Shown: positions 37,723 to 44,855, numbered from the stretch's first letter. The stretch: DNA of 64,000 bases from Rhodococcus sp. IEGM 1409 (GCF_030056735.1 NZ_JASHKN010000004.1:277412-341411); one strand, 5' to 3'. Translations and numbers: made by a program. The notes: generated by a model from the letters alone, not told the origin.

Positions 37723-38505
37723 GTGACAATCACCTTGACCACCCAGCATGCGGATGTTCGTGAATTCGAACTCCGGTCGAACGCATTGAGCCGCACCAGC
37801 GTTCGCCTACGAGCACTCAACCCTGACTATCCGCGCGTCTATGCGGTTGCCGCCATGGCAGGCGAAGGCAAACGGCGCTGGTGGCAGCTGAGGGAGGGCT
37901 TGTGTGGGGATCGGGTGCAACAGATGTTCGCCCGTTCACTTCAGGATCTCGACAGTGCTGAAGCTGCCGCGGTACAGGTTGCGACGTCGCTCATTCATGC
38001 CGTGGTCGGCAGAGTTGCTGCATCCATTGTCTCGGAGGGGTCTGCATGGGACCCGGGGCTCGAAAACCTGTTCATCCACATGGACAGCGACGGCGGAATC
38101 GACTGGGCCGGCGTAGTCGACGAAACGCTGCGCGTGGCCCCGAACGGGCAGGAGGCCGGAAGTGACGGCGTCGTCGACATGCCGTGCGAAGAGGCGCTCC
38201 TCATCTGGACTGCGCACCGTTGCCTGACGTCGCTCCGAGCCATCTACGACGCCGTGTCCAGATGTGCACCCGTCGACCAGTTCAGATTCTGGGGTTTGGT
38301 GGGGGAATCGATCCTGGGTGCAGCTGCCTACGTTCCCATCTTGGCCGGTGAAGGTGAATCGGCAGCGCAGCGCCGTGGGCAGGGATTGCTCGACGCCTTT
38401 GTCGCGGCAGGGCTGCCGGTTCGCGCGCGCCGCAAGGTCTCGCTGCGTCCTCGCTGGAATCAGTTCGACGAAGGGCTTGCTAAATTAGGTCAGCCTTGCC
38501 TATGA
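37723..38505 (+). CDS. Iron-regulated protein of unknown function (FhuF-like?)
   Basis: GTG 37723, with GGAG six bases upstream, starts a 260-residue soluble protein; the frame is open back to 37711 but has no better start. No named domain is certain. DQFRFWGLVGESILGAAAYVP at about 190-210 recalls the conserved Trp/Ser/Gly segment of FhuF-type siderophore-iron reductases, but the C-terminal Cys cluster that binds [2Fe-2S] in FhuF is absent (only one Cys near the end, GQPCL). The IdeR box in its promoter and the divergent siderophore importer point to iron release or siderophore handling (inference). The promoter of the candidate sRNA lies over its last codons. Confidence 0.65.
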   Translation: MTITLTTQHADVREFELRSNALSRTSVRLRALNPDYPRVYAVAAMAGEGKRRWWQLREGLCGDRVQQMFARSLQDLDSAEAAAVQVATSLIHAVVGRVAASIVSEGSAWDPGLENLFIHMDSDGGIDWAGVVDETLRVAPNGQEAGSDGVVDMPCEEALLIWTAHRCLTSLRAIYDAVSRCAPVDQFRFWGLVGESILGAAAYVPILAGEGESAAQRRGQGLLDAFVAAGLPVRARRKVSLRPRWNQFDEGLAKLGQPCL

Positions 38506-38506
38506 T
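38478..38506 (+). promoter_or_regulatory. IdeR-boxed promoter of the candidate sRNA
   Basis: A -35 TTGCTA (38478-38483), an exact 17-bp spacer and -10 TATGAT (38501-38506) put transcription start near 38513. TTAGGTCAGCCTTGCCTAT (38485-38503) lies between and into the -10, matching the IdeR consensus at 14 of 19 positions. The element overlaps the last codons and stop of the upstream iron-regulated gene. Confidence 0.7.
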
Positions 38507-38512
38507 TGTGGA

Positions 38513-38649
38513 ACACCTCGCGGAGAGTTACACACCGCGAGAGTGGCGAAACTGCCGGACCGCGCCGGAGTCCTGAGGGCTGCAGAGACTCCCGGTCCTT
38601 CCCACGGCGGGTTTCACATCGATTGATGTGAAACCCGCCGGTTCTTTTT
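38513..38649 (+). ncRNA. mrsI: Candidate iron-responsive small RNA (MrsI-like)
   Basis: About 137 nt run from the predicted start to the last T of a strong terminator. No reading frame with a ribosome-binding site is seen. The transcript can fold into three hairpins: CTCGCGG/CCGCGAG (38517-38523 with 38535-38541), CCGGAGTC/GACTCCCGG (38565-38572 with 38587-38595, one bulge) and the 16-bp terminator. Its promoter carries an IdeR box. It lies directly upstream of the Rv1847-type thioesterase gene, where M. tuberculosis encodes the IdeR-controlled sRNA MrsI (ncRv11846), which represses non-essential iron users during starvation. Orthology rests on position, regulation and form, not on sequence comparison. 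Confidence 0.65.
38605..38649 (+). terminator. Intrinsic terminator of the candidate sRNA
   Basis: A perfect 16-bp stem (38605-38620 with 38625-38640), GATT loop, then GTTCTTTTT (38641-38649). It is one of the strongest Rho-independent terminators in the window, yet only the sRNA promoter lies between it and the preceding stop. Confidence 0.93.
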
Positions 38650-38741
38650 CCAGACCTGATTCCAAGCTCGAGTTACCTCTCGTGTAATCAAGTAGGGAGT
38701 GGCAGCCATACCGGCGCCAGAGAATCACAGATGGAGATGGC

Positions 38742-39170
38742 ATGGTCGACACTGCTGAGACCGCAGAGATGATGAAACGACTCGGAACGGGCTTCGACGC
38801 CACCATCGGCCTGGAGTACACCGAACTGAGCCCAGATCGTGTGCGGGCGCAATGGACGGTCAAGCCCACGCTGCACCAGCCAGCAGGGATTCAGCACGGA
38901 GGCGTGTACTGCTCGGTGGTGGAGTCTCTTGCCAGCGTAGGTGGCACCGTGTGGCTGGGTGAGCGAGGCCACGTGGTCGGAGTCAACAACAACACCGACT
39001 TCCTGCGTGCAACGCGGGAAGGCACACTCACCGCAGAAGCAACCCCGATTCATCGTGGACGCACTCAGCAGCTCTGGGAGGTTCGCATCACCGACGAGAA
39101 CGACCGACTCGTTTCCAAGGGACAGGTTCGCCTCGCGAACATCACCGAGGTGGCGAAGATCGGAAACTGA
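38742..39170 (+). CDS. Hotdog-fold thioesterase (PaaI/4HBT type, Rv1847-like)
   Basis: A 142-residue single-hotdog protein. LHQPAGIQHGGVYCSVVESLASVGGTVWL holds the helix with the conserved HGG and Glu that activate water for acyl-CoA hydrolysis. VVGVNNNTDFLRATREGTLTAEATPIHRGRTQQLWEVRI is the antiparallel sheet. The length and motifs match Rv1847 and PaaI-type phenylacetyl/hydroxybenzoyl-CoA thioesterases; the actual acyl substrate is unknown. It is separated from the candidate sRNA terminator by about 90 bp and is convergent with ndh across a shared hairpin. Confidence 0.9.
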   Translation: MVDTAETAEMMKRLGTGFDATIGLEYTELSPDRVRAQWTVKPTLHQPAGIQHGGVYCSVVESLASVGGTVWLGERGHVVGVNNNTDFLRATREGTLTAEATPIHRGRTQQLWEVRITDENDRLVSKGQVRLANITEVAKIGN

Positions 39171-39174
39171 CAAC

Positions 39175-39223
39175 ACGACGAAGGGCGGCAATGGAGTTGA
39201 ACTCCACTGCCGCCCTTCGTCGT
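39175..39223. terminator. Bidirectional terminator between thioesterase and ndh
   Basis: A long inverted repeat (ACGACGAAGGGCGGCA at 39175-39190 paired with its complement ending at 39223, extended inward by GGAG/CTCC) fills the gap between the two convergent stops. T tracts are weak on both sides. Confidence 0.85.
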
Positions 39224-39238
39224 TCACTCAGGTGCTGA

Positions 39239-40654
39239 TCAGCCGGCAGCCTTCTGTTGCTTGCTCGCCGTCTTCTTCGACTCGCCGTTGGAAGCGCTGC
39301 TGGACTCCGTCGCTTCCTTGTTCTTCTTCTCCAATTCGCCCATCGCGTTTCGCGCGAAGACCTGCTGCTCGGTGGACGCCATCTGAGCACGGCCACGCCC
39401 GAAGAACGTCACCGCCCATGACAAAAGCGTCGAGGCGCGCGAACGGAACCCAACTAGGTACAGAAGGTGAATTGCCAGCCAGGCAACCCAACCGATGAAG
39501 CCACTGATCTCGAGCTTGCCCACCTTGGCTACCGCGCTGAAGCGCGAGATCGTTGCCATGCTGCCCTTGTCGAAGTACTTGAACGGAACTCGCGCCGAGG
39601 GGGACTGGCCATTCAGTTCAGCCTTGATCTGCTTAGCCGCGTACTTGCCGCCCTGCATGGCGACCTGAGCCAAACCGGGAAGCTTGTCGAGCGACATCAT
39701 GTCGCCGATGACAAAGACATTGGGGTGTCCGGGAAGCGACAGGTCAGGATTGACCATGACGCGGCCGGCGCGGTCGGTTTCCCCGCCGCTCTGCTCTGCG
39801 AGCTGCTTGCCGAGCGGGCTCGCCTGAACTCCGGCAGACCACACCTTGCACTGCGACTCGATACGGCGAAGCGTGCCGTCCTTCTCCTTGATGATCAGAC
39901 CGTCGTTGTCGACGTCGGTGACCATCGCGTCGAGCTGGATCTCTACGCCGAGCTTCTCGAGCGTCTCGGCTGCCTTACGGCTGAGCTTGCCGCCGTACAC
40001 GGGCAGGACTGCAGGCGCGCCGTCCAGGAGCACAACACGTGCCTCACGGGGATCGATCTTACGGAAAGCACCGTCGAGCGTTCGGCGGGAAAGCTCGGCG
40101 ATCTGTCCGGCCAACTCCACGCCGGTGGGGCCGGCGCCGACCACGACGAAGGTCAGCAAGCGTGCGCGCTCGGCAGGATCGTCCGACAGCTCGGCCTGTT
40201 CGAACGCGCCGAGGATACGTCCACGCAGTTCGAGTGCGTCGTCGATTGTTTTCATGCCCGGGGCGAACTCTGCGAACTGATCGTTACCGAAGTACGACTG
40301 ACCGGCACCTGCTGCCACGATCAGACTGTCGAATGGCGTTACCGTGACGCGTTCGAGCAGGCGCGAGGTCACGGTCCGGTTCTCGAGATCGATCGTCTCG
40401 ACTTCACCGAGCAGTACCTGGGCGTTCTTCTGCTTGCGCAGCACGAGCCTCGTAGCGGGAGCGATGTCCCCGACCGAGAGGATGCCGGTGGCAACCTGAT
40501 AGAGGAGAGGCTGAAACAGATGGTGGGTTGTACGCGCGATCATCGTGATGTCGGCATCGGCTTTTTTGAGAGCCTGAGTGCCGAACAGTCCTCCGAAGCC
40601 GGAACCGATCACCACTACGCGGTGGCGGTGCGGTTCAACCGACTGGATGCTCAT
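39239..40654 (-). CDS. ndh: Type II NADH dehydrogenase (NDH-2)
   Basis: A 471-residue flavoprotein that passes electrons from NADH to menaquinone without proton pumping. The FAD motif is VVVIGSGFGGLFGTQAL (residues 13-29) and the NADH motif is FVVVGAGPTGVELAGQIAEL (about 170). The second FAD contact is HPNVFVIGDMMSLDKLPGLAQVAMQGGKYAA, with the quinone-site AMQGG/AxxQG-like segment. A C-terminal hydrophobic helix pair (IGWVAWLAIHLLYLVGFRSRASTLLSWAVTFFG) anchors it to the membrane, as in Rv1854c. A Lys/Ser-rich tail of about 40 residues (EKKNKEATESSSASNG) ends the protein. Confidence 0.95.
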   Translation of the reverse strand: MSIQSVEPHRHRVVVIGSGFGGLFGTQALKKADADITMIARTTHHLFQPLLYQVATGILSVGDIAPATRLVLRKQKNAQVLLGEVETIDLENRTVTSRLLERVTVTPFDSLIVAAGAGQSYFGNDQFAEFAPGMKTIDDALELRGRILGAFEQAELSDDPAERARLLTFVVVGAGPTGVELAGQIAELSRRTLDGAFRKIDPREARVVLLDGAPAVLPVYGGKLSRKAAETLEKLGVEIQLDAMVTDVDNDGLIIKEKDGTLRRIESQCKVWSAGVQASPLGKQLAEQSGGETDRAGRVMVNPDLSLPGHPNVFVIGDMMSLDKLPGLAQVAMQGGKYAAKQIKAELNGQSPSARVPFKYFDKGSMATISRFSAVAKVGKLEISGFIGWVAWLAIHLLYLVGFRSRASTLLSWAVTFFGRGRAQMASTEQQVFARNAMGELEKKNKEATESSSASNGESKKTASKQQKAAG

Positions 40655-40768
40655 TCCGTACTCCTCGAGTTCTAGGCGACAGTCCTACGGTAGTCCCACC
40701 GCGGCCGAGCTTCTCTGTGAGCAGTCCGCCGAACGCAGCTGGGTCCGAATCGATCAAGCGGCCCCGGA

Positions 40769-40817
40769 GGTGATCACTCCCGATGCGATCGGCTTCGCCG
40801 AACCGGGGGTGATCACC
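40769..40817. other. Hairpin downstream of the small membrane peptide
   Basis: GGTGATCACTCCC (40769-40781) pairs with GGGGGTGATCACC (40805-40817) with one G-T wobble, and the 23-base loop can fold further. It lies 19 bp past the stop of the 36-residue peptide on the minus strand and may terminate it, although no T tract follows. Confidence 0.5.
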
Positions 40818-40835
40818 ACTTTGTCGAGGTGTCAG

Positions 40836-40946
40836 CTACTGGCGGACCGACAAGATGAACAGCGCGATGCACCCGCCGACGAAAACCAGGATCGACAGGG
40901 CCACCGACGCATACCCGACACCTACTCCAATTGCTGCCCAGTCCAT
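40836..40946 (-). CDS. 36-residue single-span membrane peptide
   Basis: ATG 40946, preceded by GAGAGG about eight bases upstream, opens a 36-codon frame ending at TAG 40836. The peptide starts MDWAAIGVGVGYASVALS and then forms one clean membrane helix (ILVFVGGCIALFILSV), ending in RQ, the layout of a real small membrane protein and unlikely for random high-G+C sequence. It lies between ndh and the ArsR-SRPBCC gene. It could be an accessory subunit of a membrane enzyme, but nothing in the sequence tells which. Confidence 0.6.
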   Translation of the reverse strand: MDWAAIGVGVGYASVALSILVFVGGCIALFILSVRQ

Positions 40947-41049
40947 GTGCCCAACCTCTCGTGTGCTGCGATCCGGGAATCAGATCACATTTGCCTAGTG
41001 ACATCACACCCTATTGATCCCTACTTCCGAAACCCGGCACGCCCAACGA

Positions 41050-41078
41050 TTGACATGCAAGTAAACGCTTGCATATTG
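41050..41078 (+). promoter_or_regulatory. Promoter/operator of the ArsR-SRPBCC gene
   Basis: A consensus -35 TTGACA (41050-41055) and -10-like ATATTG/CATATT (41072-41078) flank a perfect 7-bp dyad, ATGCAAG-TAAACG-CTTGCAT (41055-41074). The predicted start falls one or two bases before GTG 41086, so the mRNA is probably leaderless. ArsR-type dimers usually bind such dyads across their own promoter. Confidence 0.75.
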
Positions 41079-41085
41079 TGAAGTT

Positions 41086-41862
41086 GTGGACGACCGGATG
41101 AATGCAGTGTTCAAAGCTCTTGCCGATCCAACACGGAGGCTTCTCCTGGACCGCTTGTTCGTAGCCAACGGTCAGTCGCTCGGCGACCTGTGCGACAGCC
41201 TCGACATGAGTCGACAAGCTGTCACGCAACACCTCACCGCGCTGGAGGATGCAAATCTGATCAGCACGGTGAGGCAGGGGAGATCCAAGCTTCATTATCT
41301 CAATCCCGTTGCGCTCGAAGAAATTCGAGAGCGATGGATCAACAAGTTCGAGGTACCGCGCCTGAATGCGCTCAGTGCCGTCAAGAAACTCGCGGAGGAA
41401 GCCATGACCGACAAGCCCAGTTTTGTGTATGTCACCTACATCGCCAGCACGGCCGAGAACGTCTGGAAAGCACTCACGGATGCACAGGCCACTGCGGAGT
41501 ATTGGGGACACAGTAACGTCTCCGATTGGCAGCCAGGATCGACGTGGGAGCATCGCCGGATCGACGGTTCGAACGTCGCGGACGTAGTCGGCACCGTAGT
41601 CGAGAGCAACCCACCGTCGAGGTTGGTCACCACCTGGGCCGATCCGAACGGCGAACCAGGCGTCGACATCTCGCGGGTGAGTTTTGATATCGAAGCCTTC
41701 GGCGCGATTGTGCGACTGACCGTCAAGCACACCGATTTGGCGGACGAATCGGCTCGCATGGAGGTCGCGGGCGGATGGTCGGCGGTGTTGTCGAACCTGA
41801 AGTCCTACCTCGAGACCGGGAACACTCTTCCAGTGGCGCCGTGGGAGATGCCGGTCGGTTGA
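41086..41862 (+). CDS. ArsR-family regulator fused to SRPBCC (AHSA1-like) domain
   Basis: GTG 41086 gives 258 residues. Residues 1-100 are an ArsR/SmtB winged helix (NAVFKALADPTRRLLLDRLF, SLGDLCDSLDMSRQAVTQHLTALEDANLIS, RQGRSKLHYLNPVALEEI) without the metal-binding Cys motif. From about 107 (MTDKPSFVYVTYIASTAENVWKALTDAQATAEYWGHSNV) an AHSA1/SRPBCC hydrophobic-cavity domain follows to the end (GGWSAVLSNLKSYLETG). In many genomes these two parts are separate adjacent genes; the fusion suggests the cavity domain senses a hydrophobic ligand for the repressor (inference). A dyad operator lies in the promoter. The ATG at about 41404 could also start the SRPBCC part alone. Confidence 0.9.
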   Translation: MDDRMNAVFKALADPTRRLLLDRLFVANGQSLGDLCDSLDMSRQAVTQHLTALEDANLISTVRQGRSKLHYLNPVALEEIRERWINKFEVPRLNALSAVKKLAEEAMTDKPSFVYVTYIASTAENVWKALTDAQATAEYWGHSNVSDWQPGSTWEHRRIDGSNVADVVGTVVESNPPSRLVTTWADPNGEPGVDISRVSFDIEAFGAIVRLTVKHTDLADESARMEVAGGWSAVLSNLKSYLETGNTLPVAPWEMPVG

Positions 41863-42237
41863 CGGGTGTCGACCAGGACAAACGAGCCCCCTGAACACGA
41901 GGAGATCGCCGTACTTCTGTCCGAACTGTCGGCCCAGCCTCAGCGGTAACTTTGCCGGTCGTGACGTCGACCAGCCTCGGGGGTGCGGCACCGGCCCTCG
42001 CAGCCGGTGACACGCCGAATCTTTCCGGAGCGCCTCGATCGTTTCCGTCACATTCCGTTCGCCGACGTTCGATCCACAACAGTGCGGGATGTCCTGTTCC
42101 GCAAGGCAACCGGGAAGTATGTCCTGGGTTGCGACTACTCGGGCGGGTTCCGACGTTCACCCTGGAACAGGGGATCGAGGCCACCGCACGGTGGCTGGCC
42201 GTGCGGTCGCACCTGCTGAATTCGATGTCGCCGAACG
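41863..42237 (+). pseudogene. Frame-broken remnant, possibly of a dehydratase/epimerase
   Basis: No intact gene fits here. One plus-strand frame reads RIFPERLDRFRHIPFADVRSTTVRDVLFRKATGKYVLGCDYSG to about 42150. The neighbouring frame then continues as RVPTFTLEQGIEATARWLAVRSHLL, whose P-T-F-x-L-E-x-G-I-x-A-T-x-x-W pattern is that of NAD-dependent epimerase C-termini (the 'RPTxSLEEGLRRTxxWY' motif). One indel would join them. A start and the Rossmann half are missing. The alternative is non-coding spacer with chance likeness. Confidence 0.35.
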
Positions 42238-43269
42238 TCAGCCTGTCGGGTCGCCGTCGAGGGTGATGTTGTTGCTGCGAAGCCAGAAGGTGGTGTCGGG
42301 ATTCCATCCGGCGAGCACAGTGGCACCCGAGTTGGCCGACAGGGGGATCGCGATGCCCGGCGTGGTCAGGTACGCCATCATCGTCAGGTGGACGGCGTCG
42401 TAATCGTCGGCCACTAATACCCAATCCGGGATGAACCAGTCACGGTATTGACCGGTGGTGTCATGCCAGTCGGAACGACGTGAAGCGGGCACTGCCAGGG
42501 GATAGGTGTCGACCAGAGTCGCCCAGTCCGATGGACCGGCGATTTCATAGATGCGGGGCGTGCCGGTGATCCTTACAGGCTGCACCCGAGCCTCGTTCGA
42601 CGAGCTGTCTTCTTCGAGAAATACTCCGAGCGCTCCGATGCCGTCGCGACTTCTGGTCGTTCGCGTAGTGCCGTTGGCAGATGGGGTGGACCACCATTCG
42701 CCTCCGATATGCCGGTCGGGATCTGCGATCTGATATTCGAGAAACCGACGTTCGGTATCGAGCGCCTCTTCACGCCACTGTTCGAGGCCGTCCTTTGTAC
42801 GGTAAATCCGCACGGGTAAGTCGGACCAGCCGTAGATGGGATTTCGCTTCTCAACCAGATGCTGGTTCAGGAGGTCAACCGGCTCGGTCCACCAGGCGGA
42901 GTGCGGCGAGCCGAGAAGGGTCCGGGCGATCGGGCGTAATGCCGCAATGACCTCGGGGCGCACGAAGATCAGGTCTTCCTCGTCGGGTGGCTCCCAGTAG
43001 CGTGCACAATCCACGGCATACGTGAGACAGTGCAGAATCTCGAGTTCCGACATTTCGGTGATTGCTCGGACATCGACAGTGTCGAGTACTTCAAGCGCAT
43101 GTTCCGTCGATTGAGGCCAGTGTCTACCGGATGTGCGTGCGTCGGCGTGGCACGCGTACCCGACGTTCGCGCAGAACCGACGACCGCGCGGTGAGCCGAG
43201 GACAAGCGCCACAGAATCCATGGGGGTAAAGCTAGCGGACGAGCTGACGGGGGACGTTCGAATATCCAT
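42238..43269 (-). CDS. Hypothetical protein
   Basis: A 343-residue soluble protein of unknown family. ATG 43221 (MDSVALVLGSPRGRRFCANVGYACHA) is a plausible alternative start and gives about 327 residues; neither start has a clear ribosome-binding site. The sequence is rich in Trp and acidic residues (YWEPPDEEDLIFVRPEV, SAWWTEPVDLLNQH, DWHDTTGQYRDWFIPDWVLVADDYDAVHLTMMAYLTTPG). A late segment (GATVLAGWNPDTTFWL) resembles a short beta-rich closing domain. No membrane helix, signal peptide or catalytic motif is seen. Its 3' end abuts the frame-broken remnant. I do not recognise it. Confidence 0.65.
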   Translation of the reverse strand: MDIRTSPVSSSASFTPMDSVALVLGSPRGRRFCANVGYACHADARTSGRHWPQSTEHALEVLDTVDVRAITEMSELEILHCLTYAVDCARYWEPPDEEDLIFVRPEVIAALRPIARTLLGSPHSAWWTEPVDLLNQHLVEKRNPIYGWSDLPVRIYRTKDGLEQWREEALDTERRFLEYQIADPDRHIGGEWWSTPSANGTTRTTRSRDGIGALGVFLEEDSSSNEARVQPVRITGTPRIYEIAGPSDWATLVDTYPLAVPASRRSDWHDTTGQYRDWFIPDWVLVADDYDAVHLTMMAYLTTPGIAIPLSANSGATVLAGWNPDTTFWLRSNNITLDGDPTG

Positions 43270-43721
43270 TACTTGACATAATGTAGATTATCGGCAAATT
43301 CTCGACCTGGCGATATTCGGCTTACGCTCGCTTCTTGCAACCTGCTTTGTCGCCGCCTGCTCATGTCTATCTATCAATGCATCTGCAGACTGTCCTGCGT
43401 TTCTGTCCGAGACCCTGGACCGCCTTGCGTGACTTGATGATTACGACTCGGCGGTCGCCGGCCGAGTCGCTGCCGGCCACCGCCTGGCGTGGCCGCGTTA
43501 CCTAGTCGCTCACGAAGCAAGATCGACCAACAAGCCGTCTGATGTGGATTGATGTTGATGAACGAGTCTCGCCCACTTCCAGCCACCCAACCCTAATTCG
43601 TCACAGTGACGTATTAGGGTTGACCGGCTGGGAGCGAGCGCAGTTCCATTGTCATCGCCACGGACTACTATCGCCGCATGTGTTGTATTCGACCGGCCAC
43701 TTCTCACGATCAGTGGCCGCG
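43270..43721. other. Intergenic region with palindromes, upstream of GGDEF gene
   Basis: No gene is supported. It contains a 9-bp inverted repeat (CGACTCGGC 43445-43453 with GCCGAGTCG 43462-43470) and the 53-bp palindrome described separately. Open frames across it on both strands encode similar nonsense peptides (LIRHxDxLGLxGW) only because the palindrome is read from both sides. Confidence 0.6.
43579..43631. repeat. 53-bp near-perfect palindrome
   Basis: Arms CCAGCC-ACC-CAACCCTAAT-T-CGTCAC and GTGACG-T-ATTAGGGTTG-ACC-GGCTGG meet at a single A (43605); 22 of 26 positions pair. There is no T tract. It lies about 90 bp upstream of the diguanylate cyclase start. It may be a terminator-like stem, an operator or the trace of a small palindromic element. 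Confidence 0.8.
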
Positions 43722-44855
43722 ATGAGCGACACACCCAAGGTCGTGCACCGCTGGCTCGCAGTGCCAGACCAGTTCGACCGATTCACGCGATTCTTGCGCG
43801 ACAACGGAATTCTGATGCCGACTCGGATAGGAATCGGCGTATTGGTTTTCCTTCTTGGCGTCACGATTCTGCTGAAGCGACTGGGCACCGACTCGGTACA
43901 GACAATCGGATTTCCGTTGGACGCCGTCATCGCAGTGCTTGTGATGATCGGCGGAATTGCCCTGCCGGTCATTGCGACCACCCGTGAAAAGTCGTATTTC
44001 TTAGTCGTTGCCGGGGACTTCGCTGTTGCGGTGATCGTGCTGACCGAGGCGAATCCGGATCAGCGATTGCTCGGATGTCTCGTCTTCGGGCTCGTCGGCT
44101 CGTATGTAGCCTTCTTTCACAATCTTCGAGCGCAACTGTGGCACTTGCTGTGGTCCGGGGCGGTCATTGTTGTCGCCAGCATCGGGGTCTTCACGGATGC
44201 GCCTTCGTCAGCCTCAGACGCACTGGGACGCATTGCCTTTGCCATCCCTGTCATCACTGTCATACCGGTCGTCACGCAGATTGCTCTGGCGCTCCTGAGC
44301 AACGACGCACAAAGCTCCGAACTCGATCCACTGACGGATCTGCTGAATCGGCGTGGACTGGCGCGGCGGACTTCCGAACTCCTACAGGCAAAATCCAGCC
44401 TCGATCAGTCTCTGCTGGTTGTAGTGATCGACATCGACAATTTCAAACACTTCAACGACACCTACGGTCACGACGTGGGTGACCGCGTCATCCTGCGGAC
44501 CGCGTATCGACTCTACGACTGGGCCAGATCGGACGCAGCGATCGCTCGTATCGGCGGTGACGAGTTCGTCGTCGTTCAGATAATGCCGTTGCCCTATGTC
44601 GGCGATTTGCTCGCGCGGATTCACCCCGTCATGAACTCCCCTACGGGCGAACCACTCTCGACGACGAGCATCGGCATAGCCGTACACAACGGCGGCTGGC
44701 CGGACGTGCAGGCAGCAGAAAGCGGCCTGCACGATCTACACCGCCTCGCCGATTCGGCCATGTACGAAAGCAAGAGGATGGGCGGAAATCACGTCCATTC
44801 CATCGTTCTCACTGATCACCAGCCACAACGCTTCGGCGGTCGTTCAGTCCTCTGA
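43722..44855 (+). CDS. Membrane-anchored diguanylate cyclase (GGDEF domain)
   Basis: ATG 43722 (MSDTPKVVHRWLAVPDQFDRF) gives 377 residues; an in-frame GTG at 43680 is an alternative and neither has a strong ribosome-binding site. Six hydrophobic helices lie in residues about 30-195 (IGIGVLVFLLGVTILL, AVIAVLVMIGGIALPVIA, YFLVVAGDFAVAVIVL and others). The GGDEF domain follows: DPLTDLLNRRGLARR, VVVIDIDNFKHFNDTYGHDVGDRVI and the active-site RIGGDEFVVVQ. The RxxD inhibitory site is absent (ARSD at that spacing). It should make c-di-GMP in response to a membrane signal. It overlaps the convergent DUF5709 stop by 12 bp. Confidence 0.92.
   Translation: MSDTPKVVHRWLAVPDQFDRFTRFLRDNGILMPTRIGIGVLVFLLGVTILLKRLGTDSVQTIGFPLDAVIAVLVMIGGIALPVIATTREKSYFLVVAGDFAVAVIVLTEANPDQRLLGCLVFGLVGSYVAFFHNLRAQLWHLLWSGAVIVVASIGVFTDAPSSASDALGRIAFAIPVITVIPVVTQIALALLSNDAQSSELDPLTDLLNRRGLARRTSELLQAKSSLDQSLLVVVIDIDNFKHFNDTYGHDVGDRVILRTAYRLYDWARSDAAIARIGGDEFVVVQIMPLPYVGDLLARIHPVMNSPTGEPLSTTSIGIAVHNGGWPDVQAAESGLHDLHRLADSAMYESKRMGGNHVHSIVLTDHQPQRFGGRSVL

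Noticed and set aside
38540-38600. A tRNA-Leu-like D-arm (GTGGCGAAACTGCCGGAC)
   Set aside because: No acceptor stem, no T-arm GTTCRANNC and no matching anticodon stem follow; the likeness stops after the D-arm. A structured sRNA explains the segment better.
41055-41074. The ATGCAAG/CTTGCAT dyad as an IdeR or zinc-uptake-regulator site
   Set aside because: It matches neither the IdeR nor the Zur consensus; its position fits autoregulation by the ArsR-type gene downstream.
41723-42424. A minus-strand frame of 233 codons across the decayed region
   Set aside because: It overlaps the end of the ArsR-SRPBCC gene and the hypothetical gene, and its translation is Arg/Pro-rich without motifs.
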